DNA from: Bdellovibrio bacteriovorus str. Tiberius | GTDB taxonomy: Bacteria > Bdellovibrionota > Bdellovibrionia > Bdellovibrionales > Bdellovibrionaceae | Length of the DNA: 64,000 bases | Direction: 5' to 3' | Assembly: GCF_000317895.1 (NCBI RefSeq) | Contig: NC_019567.1 | Coordinates: 1,178,001-1,242,000, forward strand | Made by a program: the position numbers and the translations under genes | The notes under the pieces: model-generated | The model's database searches: none | What the model was told of the DNA's origin: nothing | The model's input: only the letters and a program-made list of their open reading frames with translations | Shown here: in pieces, positions 1-9,700 of the stretch | Numbering within the stretch: position 1 is the first letter of the stretch | How the letters are laid out: each line of letters opens with the position of its first letter

Positions 1-3000
1 CCCACAACCGAGTTCGAGTTCCAGCCCCAGCATTTAAGTTTCTGTCCGGTCGTGATCCCGCAAAGTGTGCTGCCTCCAGCCACGGAAAGATAGCTGGTGC
101 CCGCGTCGGTCACTGTCGGCAGCAGCACATTGGCCGTGCTGCCTGCAATAATCTGCTGCTGACTGTTGTCGCCCCAGCATTTCATCTCTTGTGCGGCAGT
201 GATACCGCAGGTGGTTCCGGTTTTTTTATGAATGCTTGTATAGTCGACAGTTCCGTCAATCAGCTGAGGCGTGTAACGGTCCGTGGTGGTACCGTCACCC
301 AGACCGGCCCAGGCGTTGCGCCCCCAGCATTTTACTTTGCCAAGCTCAGTCAGAGCGCAAGTTCCGTGAGCCCCTGTGGAAATCTGGGTGTAATTTTCAC
401 TGGCATCAACATCCACCGGCAGGGTTTGCTCGGTGTTATTACCGATACCCAGTTGGCCATAATAATTGTATCCCCAGCATTTTATTTTCTTGGTGGTGGT
501 GACTGCGCAGGCATATTGTTCGGTGATTGAAATGTCCTGGACGGTGAATCCGGCCAGCGGTTCAACCATAGTGGCGACGCGGTTTTTGTGGCCGATTCCA
601 AGTTGCCCGTAATAATTATCGCCCCAGCAGAACAGGCGGTCATCAGAATAGATGGCGCAGTGATTGTACCGCATGGAAACGACTTTTTTCACAGTCTTAA
701 AGACGGCATCATTATCCCGGATCAGGTGATAAACCAGACTGGTCGTGCCGATGCGCACTGCCGTCTGGTCGGTGTGACTTATGAACACTCTGAGGTTGCG
801 ATCATTTTGAACCACACCGTTGTTGAAGGTGTCATAGTTTAACGAGGCGGTCAGGGATCCCGCCGGGATGGTCACAAAACCCGGTGCCAGATTGTGATCC
901 ACCATATAGATCTGATCACCGAAGTAGTTATAGTAAACCTTCACGTCATAGGTTTTGACCCCAGAAAGACTGAAGGTGACGACGTTGTTGGTCGTGCCTT
1001 CTTCAAAGGAAATATTTGTGGATGTGATGGAAGCAACCACTTCTGAATCTTTAATCCACGTCGCGGTGCTGGCTGATGAAAAGTTTTGCCAAAGTCCATT
1101 CACGCTGCTTTTTCCGACGGCACAAAGAGTGACGTTGCCGTTGGTAAGGGCGGAGATATTCAGGTTTTGAGTGGTCGGTGCGGCAGTTTCCGCCGTATAG
1201 CCCGTCGACGAGGAACAGTCGATGGAATTTCCCACTTTATAGCGGACGGCGCTGACGTTGGTGCCGGCAAAAGACACGCTGACCGAGTTCAGGGTGCTGA
1301 TGCCCGAAGGTGCGCCAGAGATTGTGACAGTCGGTGCCACCGTGGATAGAGTGTAAGTCGCCGATTTTGATTCTTGAACAACCGCGTTTTGCATAAGCTG
1401 TGCGGTGAAGTTGATCGTGGCCCCATCCGCACCGGGTATATTCAGGGTCGTTGACCAGGAATTGCCAGAACAAGTGGTTGTGGTCGTCACCGGGCTGGTA
1501 ATGTTGATCGTGGCGCCATTGACATTGCAGTAGCCAATAAACTGCGCCGTGGGGCCAATGAAAGGACCTGTGGGCGTGTCGATGGTAAGGCTACGGGTGA
1601 TCGTGAATGTTTTGGTCTGACTTGCGACGGTCACGCCATTTTCTTTCATGCTGGCAGTGATCGTTACATTCGAGTTGTTGGCGGCGCCGGAGGTGTCAAA
1701 GATATGCTCCCATTCCTGATCAACTGAACATGTCGTGGTGGCGCTGAAGGTTCCGGTCAGTTGAACCTGGCTGTTGGGTACAGAGCAATAGCCACCCATG
1801 GTCAGGGTGTTGGTCAGCTGGTCTTCTTCGGCCGGATAGTCGATAGATACTTCCGGAACTTCCAGGGTGACTTCGGCGTAGGAACAGAAAGTTTCACTGC
1901 CAAAAGCGTCGCGGAATTTTACGAATAATTCCTTGGGTCCCGAGACCGCATTAGCGAATGTCCAAGAGGTGTTCGATGCAAAAGTGGACCACGTCCCACC
2001 GGCAGAACACGACGGATCTTCCGTCAGATAAGTCTGACTCATTGGTGCAGGGACGCTGAGTGCGACACTGACCGTGGCGTTCGTCGAAACCGGAGCGCCT
2101 CCATTTAGGGTCATGACCGGGACAATCGCGGGGCTGCTGCCGGCAGTTTCCCAGCGGATGTCCAAACCGTTTTCGACATAACTGATATCAGATTGAAATT
2201 CGACTCGGACCGCAGTGGAAGTGGTGGTCAATGGAGCCGGCGAGAGCTCTCCGGCTTGATTGAAAACCTCGATGCCGTTGTCATAGATTCTTAGCCAGTC
2301 ATAACCACCTTCGGTGCTAAACGTATCAAAGTAAAATGTTGTCGGGCCCGTCAGAGTCAGGTTCAGGATGCAGAGCTCGTTGTTTTGATATTGGCCGGCC
2401 AGCCCGCCCGAATCCACAATTCGGCCTTTTGCCTGGCTCGAAGCTGTGGTGGTGCAAAGTGTGTGAGTGGTGTACATCGGCCACTGGATCGAGTCGTGAT
2501 AGCAGGGTGACTCTTCCTGCGAAGCTGTGCGGAATTTCACGCTGACATAAGCTGTTCCGCCTTCGGATGCGGGATCCAGATTCCAGCTTTCGATGAAGGA
2601 TTCGGTGCTTTCCCAAGTGGGTGCGCCGGTACAAGTCTGATTGTTGAACAAGGCCATTTCAGGCAGCGATGCCGGGGCCAGGATATTCAGATCTTCAGTC
2701 CCGTTAGAAGTTGCATCTTTGATCAAAGAACCAATAAAGATCCGTGGAGTTCCCACATTGATCTGCACCTGAACCGGAGCGGACAGGTTCAGGGCCTTAT
2801 CAGCAGCTTGGACATAAAGGTATCTTGTTCCCGGAGTGCTGAGGGTGATTCCACTGGAAGCGGCAAAATTTTCGGCGATAAAAACAAACGCAGGTGAAGA
2901 GCTTTCAATATAACGGAACTGACACAGATCCGCCGGATCCAGGCAGTTCCAGGCTGCGGCCTGAGACTCTGCGGGGATTAAAATGTTATTCAATGTGCTC

Positions 3001-3413
3001 AGCTGCGGAAGGACAGTGTCTTTCAGAATCAACGCGGCGACGGTGCGGACTTCGCCACCCGGTAACGCTTCCATGGCCTCAAGGTTCATCGAGCTGGAAT
3101 CCGCCAGGGCGGAAAAGTCGTGAGTCCAGGACCAAGAGTGGCTGTTACAGCTTGCGGAGCCTTGCTGGACGGAATCAATTTTGATTTCCACCGTGCCCCC
3201 ATCATTGGCACAGGTTCCAGCTATGGTCTTCGCGGCGACATTGCCGGCGTTGACAATTATATAAGGGTCTTTCTCCGAAATCTTTAACTCTGCCGTGACC
3301 GGTTCAGAGGACAAAAGATTCTGAAGCTTGGCGCTGAGGTTGCATCCCGATAGAAACAGGGATGAAGACAGCAAAAAGATGCCGAGTGATCCGAGACGTT
3401 CCGAGTGTTTCAT
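1..3413 (-). CDS. Large CUB / Ig-like / RCC1-repeat lipoprotein (3' end outside window)
   Basis: The reading frame is open from ATG at 3413 to the window edge, 1137 codons, with no stop. The N-terminus is a lipoprotein signal peptide with lipobox LSGC (Cys24), so the protein should be lipid-anchored. Residues about 50-300 are Ig/bacterial adhesin-like modules. About 315-425 resemble a CUB domain (NELCILNLTLTG, TFYFDTFSTEGG, DWLRIYDNG). Several more Ig-like repeats follow, then a Calx-beta-like stretch near 790-900 (FEEGTTNNVVTFSLSG). From about 925 onward there are at least five RCC1-type repeats of about 50 residues, each containing CWGxN and often YYGQLGIG, still running at the edge. RCC1 repeats normally build a beta-propeller, so more blades probably lie outside. 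A surface adhesion or binding role is inferred. No Shine-Dalgarno sits at normal distance; the leader is a hairpin (3414-3438). Confidence 0.85.
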   Translation of the reverse strand, partial: MKHSERLGSLGIFLLSSSLFLSGCNLSAKLQNLLSSEPVTAELKISEKDPYIIVNAGNVAAKTIAGTCANDGGTVEIKIDSVQQGSASCNSHSWSWTHDFSALADSSSMNLEAMEALPGGEVRTVAALILKDTVLPQLSTLNNILIPAESQAAAWNCLDPADLCQFRYIESSSPAFVFIAENFAASSGITLSTPGTRYLYVQAADKALNLSAPVQVQINVGTPRIFIGSLIKDATSNGTEDLNILAPASLPEMALFNNQTCTGAPTWESTESFIESWNLDPASEGGTAYVSVKFRTASQEESPCYHDSIQWPMYTTHTLCTTTASSQAKGRIVDSGGLAGQYQNNELCILNLTLTGPTTFYFDTFSTEGGYDWLRIYDNGIEVFNQAGELSPAPLTTTSTAVRVEFQSDISYVENGLDIRWETAGSSPAIVPVMTLNGGAPVSTNATVSVALSVPAPMSQTYLTEDPSCSAGGTWSTFASNTSWTFANAVSGPKELFVKFRDAFGSETFCSYAEVTLEVPEVSIDYPAEEDQLTNTLTMGGYCSVPNSQVQLTGTFSATTTCSVDQEWEHIFDTSGAANNSNVTITASMKENGVTVASQTKTFTITRSLTIDTPTGPFIGPTAQFIGYCNVNGATINITSPVTTTTTCSGNSWSTTLNIPGADGATINFTAQLMQNAVVQESKSATYTLSTVAPTVTISGAPSGISTLNSVSVSFAGTNVSAVRYKVGNSIDCSSSTGYTAETAAPTTQNLNISALTNGNVTLCAVGKSSVNGLWQNFSSASTATWIKDSEVVASITSTNISFEEGTTNNVVTFSLSGVKTYDVKVYYNYFGDQIYMVDHNLAPGFVTIPAGSLTASLNYDTFNNGVVQNDRNLRVFISHTDQTAVRIGTTSLVYHLIRDNDAVFKTVKKVVSMRYNHCAIYSDDRLFCWGDNYYGQLGIGHKNRVATMVEPLAGFTVQDISITEQYACAVTTTKKIKCWGYNYYGQLGIGNNTEQTLPVDVDASENYTQISTGAHGTCALTELGKVKCWGRNAWAGLGDGTTTDRYTPQLIDGTVDYTSIHKKTGTTCGITAAQEMKCWGDNSQQQIIAGSTANVLLPTVTDAGTSYLSVAGGSTLCGITTGQKLKCWGWNSNSVV

Positions 3414-3438
3414 GAGGTATTTATCGGAATAAATCCTC
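3414..3438 (-). promoter_or_regulatory. Hairpin abutting the start codon of the RCC1 lipoprotein
   Basis: On the minus strand, GAGGATTTAT pairs with ATAAATACCTC (one bulged base) around a TCCG loop. The stem ends directly at the ATG. The only purine-rich ribosome-site candidate, GAGG, is on the 5' arm, about 20 bases from the start, and is paired to CCTC. A role in translation control is inferred only. Confidence 0.35.
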
Positions 3439-3465
3439 ACATTGTTTAGAGGGGCCTACGCTTTA

Positions 3466-3912
3466 TCAAATTGAGACAAATTGAAACTGATCTTCGGCGA
3501 CTTTTTCGCCATTCACCCATACGGAATAAAAAATCGGACAGGCCTTGGAAAGCATCGCGGCCGTGCCGCTGTACTGATGGGTGGAGCGTTTTGCCGCTTC
3601 CGCCACCTGGGTTGCATCAATTGCTGAACCTTTTACGTGATAGCTAAGGTCAATGCGGGAAAAGATTTTCGGGTGTTTCTCGGTCAAAGGCGCCTTGGCT
3701 TCCAGTTCAAACGAGTCATACTGAACCTGAAACTTCGCCATCAAATCAATGACGTCGGTGCCGGTGCAGCTGCAAAGAGCGGCCAACAAAAGCTCTTTCG
3801 GGGTCGGGCCTTGCGGTGTCTGATCCGGTGCAGTCACGTCGATGTCGCCCTTCATGCCACGAACTTCAAATTTAAAATGATGACCATCTATACGTTTTAC
3901 GTGTGCGCGCAT
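3466..3912 (-). CDS. OsmC/Ohr-family peroxiredoxin-like protein
   Basis: 148 residues, the usual OsmC-family length. The family signature is visible: PTPKELLLAALCSCTGTDV with the peroxidatic-type Cys49 (Cys47 also present), and the second conserved cysteine Cys125 in SKACPI. Family members reduce organic hydroperoxides with two cysteines in the cytoplasm. The CxCT-x-DV form resembles the YhfA-like branch, whose substrate is less clear. The protein has no signal peptide. The next upstream minus-strand gene is a secreted protein (3979-4419), and no shared operon function is obvious. OsmC-family assignment is confident; the exact substrate is unknown. Confidence 0.88.
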   Translation of the reverse strand: MRAHVKRIDGHHFKFEVRGMKGDIDVTAPDQTPQGPTPKELLLAALCSCTGTDVIDLMAKFQVQYDSFELEAKAPLTEKHPKIFSRIDLSYHVKGSAIDATQVAEAAKRSTHQYSGTAAMLSKACPIFYSVWVNGEKVAEDQFQFVSI

Positions 3913-3978
3913 GAGCCCGTCCTTGTTGTCAGGTGAAAGATGGGTCTGATTTTAGATCAGGGATTTACAATGACAAGA

Positions 3979-4419
3979 TTATTTTGAGTAAAGGCAGCTG
4001 AACCCACGCCCGTTGCGGCTGTGTTCCCACAGGAATTTGCCGGGGCCGTCCTGAATGACGGTGTCTTCCTGCATCAGGCTAAGCGAATTGTCTTTGTCGA
4101 TATAGATCGTGGTTTCCTGTTTGCGCACGTAGTTGTCGCGACTGACGACCTCTCTCAGGATTTTTTGTCCGGGCTTTTGCTGAACTTTGAATCCTTTGTT
4201 GATCTGACAAAAGCGCACACTTTCGTGCGCGACACCATTAGATGACGGATGCAGGGCGAAGCCGTCGCAGTCCTGGATGCGCTCAATTTCAAACGGACAG
4301 TTGTCGGTGCCGCTGTTCAGACGGAACAGTCCTTCGGACGACTCCGGAGCCGGTGCCTGAGCCATCGCAGAACCAGGTGCTATCAGTCCTAAAATGAGAA
4401 TTAAACAAGACCAGTGCAT
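3979..4419 (-). CDS. Small secreted protein, unknown function
   Basis: 146 residues with a signal peptide (MHWSCLILILGLIAPGSAMA, cleavage after AMA). The mature protein has several cysteines (DNCPFEIERIQDCDGF, ESVRFCQINKG, GFSCLYSK), suggesting disulfides in the periplasm or outside the cell. I do not recognise a family. The start is set at ATG 4419 because AAGGAG lies 5 bases upstream; a GTG at 4425 would sit directly against that ribosome site. The site itself is buried in a 9-bp hairpin (4425-4448), so translation may be conditional. Confidence 0.7.
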   Translation of the reverse strand: MHWSCLILILGLIAPGSAMAQAPAPESSEGLFRLNSGTDNCPFEIERIQDCDGFALHPSSNGVAHESVRFCQINKGFKVQQKPGQKILREVVSRDNYVRKQETTIYIDKDNSLSLMQEDTVIQDGPGKFLWEHSRNGRGFSCLYSK

Positions 4420-4424
4420 CCACA

Positions 4425-4464
4425 CTCCTTCATTCTTTTATGAAGGAGCAAGCTTCGTGCTTGC
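4425..4464 (-). promoter_or_regulatory. Tandem hairpin leader that sequesters the ribosome binding site
   Basis: In the minus-strand mRNA, CTCCTTCAT pairs perfectly with ATGAAGGAG (4425-4433 with 4440-4448, 6-base loop). The 3' arm contains the AAGGAG ribosome site of the gene starting at 4419. A second hairpin, GCAAGC-ACGAA-GCTTGC (4448-4464), abuts it immediately upstream. This looks like an RNA switch, thermometer or attenuation element; the trigger is unknown. Confidence 0.5.
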
Positions 4465-4556
4465 CGGGGAGCTGCTAAAGAGGCACGGCAGAGTGCCAAT
4501 CCCAAATTGACATGTCAAAGTGCCCGATATCGTCACAGGGAGAGGTGTCAAATATC

Positions 4557-6179
4557 TTACTGGCAAAGAATCTGGCCAATGACGTGGCAGTCGCCGCCGT
4601 TTTTATCGTATTCGCGGCAGGAATAGTTCAGATAAGTCGAACCGACGGAGGCCCTTACAGAAGCGTTGCCAGATCTTAAGATCACATTGTCGATCTGGCA
4701 GCGGCCGTCGTTGACGTTATCAGAAGCTCTTTGAACCGAAGCGGTATTCAAACCCACGGCATTGATGTATGACGCTGGCACGCGGCCGTTTTCAAGATTG
4801 CACGCGGCACGAACGCCAATGATTCTTTGGCCCGAGTCGCAGCGTACGGTCCCGCCGCAGCCCGAGTTGTTGCCAGAAACCTGACATTCAAAAGGTTTGG
4901 TTTTGACACTGACGCCTTGGCACGTGGCCTTGGACGTGGACAGAACGCCGTCTGTACAGGTGTATTTGGTTTCTTTGCAGACCACCGCACCACTGACCAT
5001 AAACTGCTGGGTGGATTGTCCGTGTCCGAGCAATTCTGATGGGAATGCGGCCTTAAGATAACATCCGGAAGCGCGCTTGATGTCGGCGGAAACAGTTTCA
5101 TTTGCCAGCAGATAATTTGGCGATTCACTAAAGCGCACAATCTGTTCTGGTTTGAATTTATAGAACTGATTCTGGGCAATCACGTTGTTGCGGGCCAGAT
5201 CGTTGTTGTTGGCGCTGCTGCCAAAGGCATAACCATTGTCAGCATTGCAATAGTTGCGGTTGCCGTTGCGGGACGCAACCCACACCGCCGGGTCTTTCCC
5301 GTCGTATTTTTTGTAATAGAAGATATTGTTAATAATATGATTGCCGCTCGGGGTTTGATGGCGAACGGTGCCGCCTTCACCGCAGTTGCGGTAAAGGTAA
5401 ATACCGCCGTTATCCAAAGCCGACAGCCTGTTGCCGACGATGCGATTGTTGGCCGATCCATCCACCGCGATCAGTTCGCGTTTGGCCGTGTCGGTGTGAA
5501 TGGAGTTGTTCTGAATCAGATTGTGCGCACTTTCCGCATCCAGATAGATCGCCACACTGCTGGAAGATCCTCCGACGTTGGAATTGGTCAGGCGGACATA
5601 AGTCACACCCGGAGAAATATAAAGTGGAATGCGCGCGCTGCCTTGAATCTTCATGCGATCCAGGGTGATGCGGGTGGGGGCTGCGGCCTGGGCTCTTGCG
5701 GTATGACCTTCCGAAATGGACGAAGCACGCAAATAAGCGCCTTCTCCGTTGGTATTCATCCCGTAAATGCGCACGGAACCCAGGACAGTACAATTCTTGA
5801 TTGTCACATCTGAAGGGCGGGCCCAGGTGGTTTCACCGTTTTTTTGTATTTTGCGGGAAAGAACCTGAATCATGTCTTTGCCGGCATTCACCCCGGCTTC
5901 GTTCAGGGTGCTGCCATTACAGTCAAATTGAACACCCGTGGCTTCAGCACCGCGGAACACCAGTCGTTTGCTGATGGTGCTGCCTTTGGGAAGCTTGGCC
6001 GAGCAGTCGATATTCACAGCGCTGGCCTCGGCTGTGGCGCCTGCCAGAATTTCATTTATTTTGGCGGCAGAACAAGTGCGTGCCGCAGTGACATTGCTGG
6101 GAGTAAAGTTCTGATAGGCAAAAAGCAAAATCGCACCTGAACAGATTGCCCCGAGCTTCAACAAAGAATTCATCGCCAT
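4557..6179 (-). CDS. Secreted right-handed beta-helix (NosD/pectate-lyase-like) protein
   Basis: 540 residues. An N-terminal hydrophobic segment (LLKLGAICSGAILLFAYQ) is a signal peptide or anchor. Residues about 60-330 carry Asn-rich parallel beta-helix repeats of the NosD/PbH1 type (for example NLIQNNSIHTD, NNRIVGNRLSALDNGGIYLY, GNHIINNIFYYK). The last 150 residues form a separate cysteine-rich domain with about ten cysteines (for example CQVSGNNSGCGGTVRCDSG, CREYDKNGGDCHVIGQILCQ). Beta-helices of this type bind or cleave polysaccharides, but no catalytic residues can be assigned, so an envelope or prey-surface glycan role is inference. The ATG at 6179 has GGGGGA six bases upstream. Possible rho-independent hairpins lie just downstream (4475-4500). 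Confidence 0.75.
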   Translation of the reverse strand: MAMNSLLKLGAICSGAILLFAYQNFTPSNVTAARTCSAAKINEILAGATAEASAVNIDCSAKLPKGSTISKRLVFRGAEATGVQFDCNGSTLNEAGVNAGKDMIQVLSRKIQKNGETTWARPSDVTIKNCTVLGSVRIYGMNTNGEGAYLRASSISEGHTARAQAAAPTRITLDRMKIQGSARIPLYISPGVTYVRLTNSNVGGSSSSVAIYLDAESAHNLIQNNSIHTDTAKRELIAVDGSANNRIVGNRLSALDNGGIYLYRNCGEGGTVRHQTPSGNHIINNIFYYKKYDGKDPAVWVASRNGNRNYCNADNGYAFGSSANNNDLARNNVIAQNQFYKFKPEQIVRFSESPNYLLANETVSADIKRASGCYLKAAFPSELLGHGQSTQQFMVSGAVVCKETKYTCTDGVLSTSKATCQGVSVKTKPFECQVSGNNSGCGGTVRCDSGQRIIGVRAACNLENGRVPASYINAVGLNTASVQRASDNVNDGRCQIDNVILRSGNASVRASVGSTYLNYSCREYDKNGGDCHVIGQILCQ

Positions 6180-6338
6180 GAATGGTCCCCCTGGATAAAA
6201 CTCTTCGGCTGGAAATTTCCGGCGGAACAGGGGGTTAGCTGCAATCTTGAGAAAAAATTAAGGGGCTTTTTCGACTGTCAACGAGTTGTCCAGGCGGTTG
6301 TGTGTATAGTAAAGATTCGGGTTTTAGCCCTGTAAAAC

Positions 6339-6752
6339 TTATGAACGCGTACTTATCTGAGACCGTTCATCTTTCTTACGCGAAGGCCTTGTCCAGATGA
6401 AAATCAGCACGCAAGAGCAGACTGCCGCTGCTGATATTTTTGCGTAAATGGGAACGTTCCCAAAGAACAAAGACAGCGAAACCAGGGGCACCATCAAGCC
6501 GGTGGCCATCAGTTTGGCGCGAGTGCGGATCACACCGTGTTTTTGCCAGTCTAAAATCAACGGCCCCATGTGTGGTTGCGCCAGCAGCCACTTGTGCCAG
6601 CGGATCGAGCTTCGCGCAAAACAGTAAGCTGTCAAAAGCAGAAACGGGGTTGTCGGAAGCAGCGGCAAAAAGATGCCGATAAATCCCAACCCCAGAAAGA
6701 TCCAGCCTGCCACAAAGTAGGCGGTTCTTCTTGTCTGCTTAATCAGCTTCAC
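6339..6752 (-). CDS. DUF454 / YbaN-like inner-membrane protein
   Basis: 137 residues. The opening matches the YbaN/DUF454 pattern: a hydrophobic helix, then GFIGIFLPLLPTTPFLLL, AYCFARSS and a conserved WL-x(3)-P-x-MGP-x-I-x-D-W segment. Two further membrane helices lie near residues 80-120. The function of the family is not established. The gene starts with GTG at 6752 and overlaps the stop codon of the RND pump by 4 bases (GTGA), so it is translationally coupled to the transporter and may act with it. Confidence 0.82.
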   Translation of the reverse strand: MKLIKQTRRTAYFVAGWIFLGLGFIGIFLPLLPTTPFLLLTAYCFARSSIRWHKWLLAQPHMGPLILDWQKHGVIRTRAKLMATGLMVPLVSLSLFFGNVPIYAKISAAAVCSCVLIFIWTRPSRKKDERSQISTRS

Positions 6753-9700
6753 AGTTCGACCTCTTTCTTTTTGCTTTCAAGCGGGGACAGCATCAGATAC
6801 AACGCCGGAACCACGAACAAGGTCAGCAGGGTGGAAACGATCGTACCACCAATAATTGACAGACCCATTGGCACCCGCGTTTCTGAACCGATACCATGGC
6901 CGATCACCAGCGGCAAGGCAGCGGCAACAGTGGCTACGGAAGTCATCAGAATAGGTCGCAGACGGATCGGGCAGGCTTCAAGCAAAGCTTTGGAAATATC
7001 CTTTTCCCCGTGATACCGGACCTGATTGGTGAATTCCACCAAAAGAATCGAATTCTTTTTCGCAATACCCATCAAGACGATCAATCCGATAAAGCTGAAA
7101 AGATTCAGCGACACATCAAACGCCCACAGGGCCACCAAAGCTCCGGTCACACTGAACGGCAATGCGACCAGGACAGACACCGGATGAATGAACGAGTTGA
7201 ACTGCACGGCCAGAATCAAATAGGCCACCAGGATGCCGACCAGCATCGCGGAATAAAGACTTTTGAAAGAATCGGCAAATCCGGCGGAGGCACCCTCAAG
7301 AGCAAAGGAATAGCCTGTCGGCAGAATTTCTTTGGCAATCGCACTGGCACGTTCCAGAACCGCGGCCTGAGACTGACCCGATGCCAGATTTCCGAACACC
7401 GAAATGGCCCGCTGACGGTTCACCCGGCTGATGCCCTGAATGGCGGACTGTTCTTCGATTTTCACAAGCTGTGAAAGTGGGATCAGGTTTCCGAAGTTAT
7501 TACGCACATACAGCTTTTTGAAGTCTTCCGGTTTTTGGATTTGGTCTTCCAGGAACTTGAAACGAATGTCATAGCGGCGTCCATCGGCGGTGTAGCGGCC
7601 TTCACGCAAACCACCGACGCCGGCCGAGAGGATGCGGCCCACGTCTTCCACCGACACACCACGCGCGGCCATAGCCTTGCGGTCCGGGGTCAGAACAAGT
7701 TCTGGAATCCCTTTGCGGAAATCTGAATCCAGATCCACTGCCAGTTTTTCTTTTTCCAGCCGGTCCATCAGCTCCTGGGATTTTTCAAACAGGACGTTCA
7801 GGTCGGGTCCGCGCAGATTGATCGCCAAAGGATTCTGACGGCCGGAAGAAAGATTTCGCGCGGAAATATCACGCATGGAAACACGCATGTCTTTCAGTTT
7901 GCGGAACTCGGCACGCCATTTGGTCATGATTTCAAGGTGACCTTGTTGGCGGTCGGCACGGGCTTTCAAAGCCACTGGCAGGAAGACCTGATTGACGTTG
8001 GATCCTCCGCCGCCACCGCCGACCGACACGACAAAGCCTTCAACCGAGGCATCCTGTTTCAGGATGGCTTCAATTTTTTCAGCTTCACGGCTGGTCTTTT
8101 CCAGGGAGGTTCCCGGAGGCATCTGGGCACTGATAATAATGAAATCCTGATCCTGCGCGGGCACGAATTCCTGACGGACTTTGGCCACCAGGAACAGGGA
8201 CACGACGAAGAACACCAAAGAACCGATCACCACCACGTACTTATATCGCAAAGTTCCGTGCAGAACCTTCTGATAGGAATGGGCGAACTTTTCAAACAAT
8301 TCATCCAGCCAGTGTTCCAGTTTGGAAACTTTCGGTTCGCTGGACAGCAGGGCTGCGGCACGCATTGGTGTGATGGTGACGGCTTCAAGCAGGGACAGGG
8401 ATACCGCGGCACTCATGGTCACACCGAACTGGAAGAAGAACTTCCCGATGATGCCATCCATGAATACGACTGGCAGGAACACGGCGATAACTGCCAATGT
8501 TGCTGCGACCGCCGCGGGCAGAACCTCTTTCGAGCCATCGGAAGCGGCTTTGGCCGAAGGTTTTCCCATGCGATAGTGCCGCACGATATTTTCCAGTAAC
8601 ATGATGGCGTCATCCACCACGATGGAAATGGACAGCGTCAGCGCCAGCAGGGTGAACAGATTTAAAGTAAACCCAGAGAAGTACAGGATGACGAAGGTCC
8701 CCACAATCGAAGTCGGGATCGAGAACAGGATGTTGACGGCAGCTGAAATACTTCCCAGGAACAGGAAACACACCAAAATGGTGATCAAGGCTGCGACCCA
8801 CAGCTTTTCAATGGTCAGATTCACCGTCGCATCGGTCGGACGGGTGAAGTCGACGTTCACGCGGTAATTGAAGCCTTCCGGGAAGGTGTCTTTGATGCTG
8901 TTTAGCTTTTCGCGGACTTCGTTGGCAACGGTGACTTCGTTGGTGCCGCGCTGTTTGCGCACCTGAATGGAAACAGCTTGACGGCCATCGACACGGGCGA
9001 CACGACGGATGTCAGAAAGACCGTCTTCGACGCGGGCAACGTCACGAATAAAGATCTCGCGGTCATGAATACGCTGGCCGCCCCGGCGCAGAATCTGAAT
9101 GTTGGCGACATCCTGCACATTGGTGGCTTCACCCAGCCAGCGCACGCGCAGTTCGCGTTCGCCTTCGGTGAATTGGCCGGCGGCACTTTCAAGGTGCTGG
9201 GTGCTGATGGCATCCACAACATCAGTAAGAGTCAGATACAGTCCGGATAATTTTTTAGTGTCGACCCAGATGCGCAGGTTGCGCTGACTGAAGCCCCCGA
9301 TGCTGACTTCACCGACACCTTCAAGAAAACGCACCTGATCCAGCAGATAGTTTTCGGTCCAGTTGATCATGTCGCGCAGTTCAGCTTCGCCGTAAATGGA
9401 AAGGATGATGATCGGGTCTTCTTCCGGATTCTGTTTGCGGATGGTGGCAGGGTCCACGCCGGGCGGCCAGCGCATGCGGCTGAGTGCGGTTTGCACTTCC
9501 TGCAAAACGACGTCGACGTTACGGTTGATATCAAATTCCAGGGTCACAGAACCGGAACCCTGACGCGCGGACGAGCGCATTTCCTTGATGCCCTCGATGG
9601 CGAGCAGTCGTTCCTCGATAGGATCCAACAGCTCGGCTTCGACGATTTCAGGGGCCGCCCCTTCGTAGTCCACAGAAACGCTGACAATAGGGAAGTCCAC

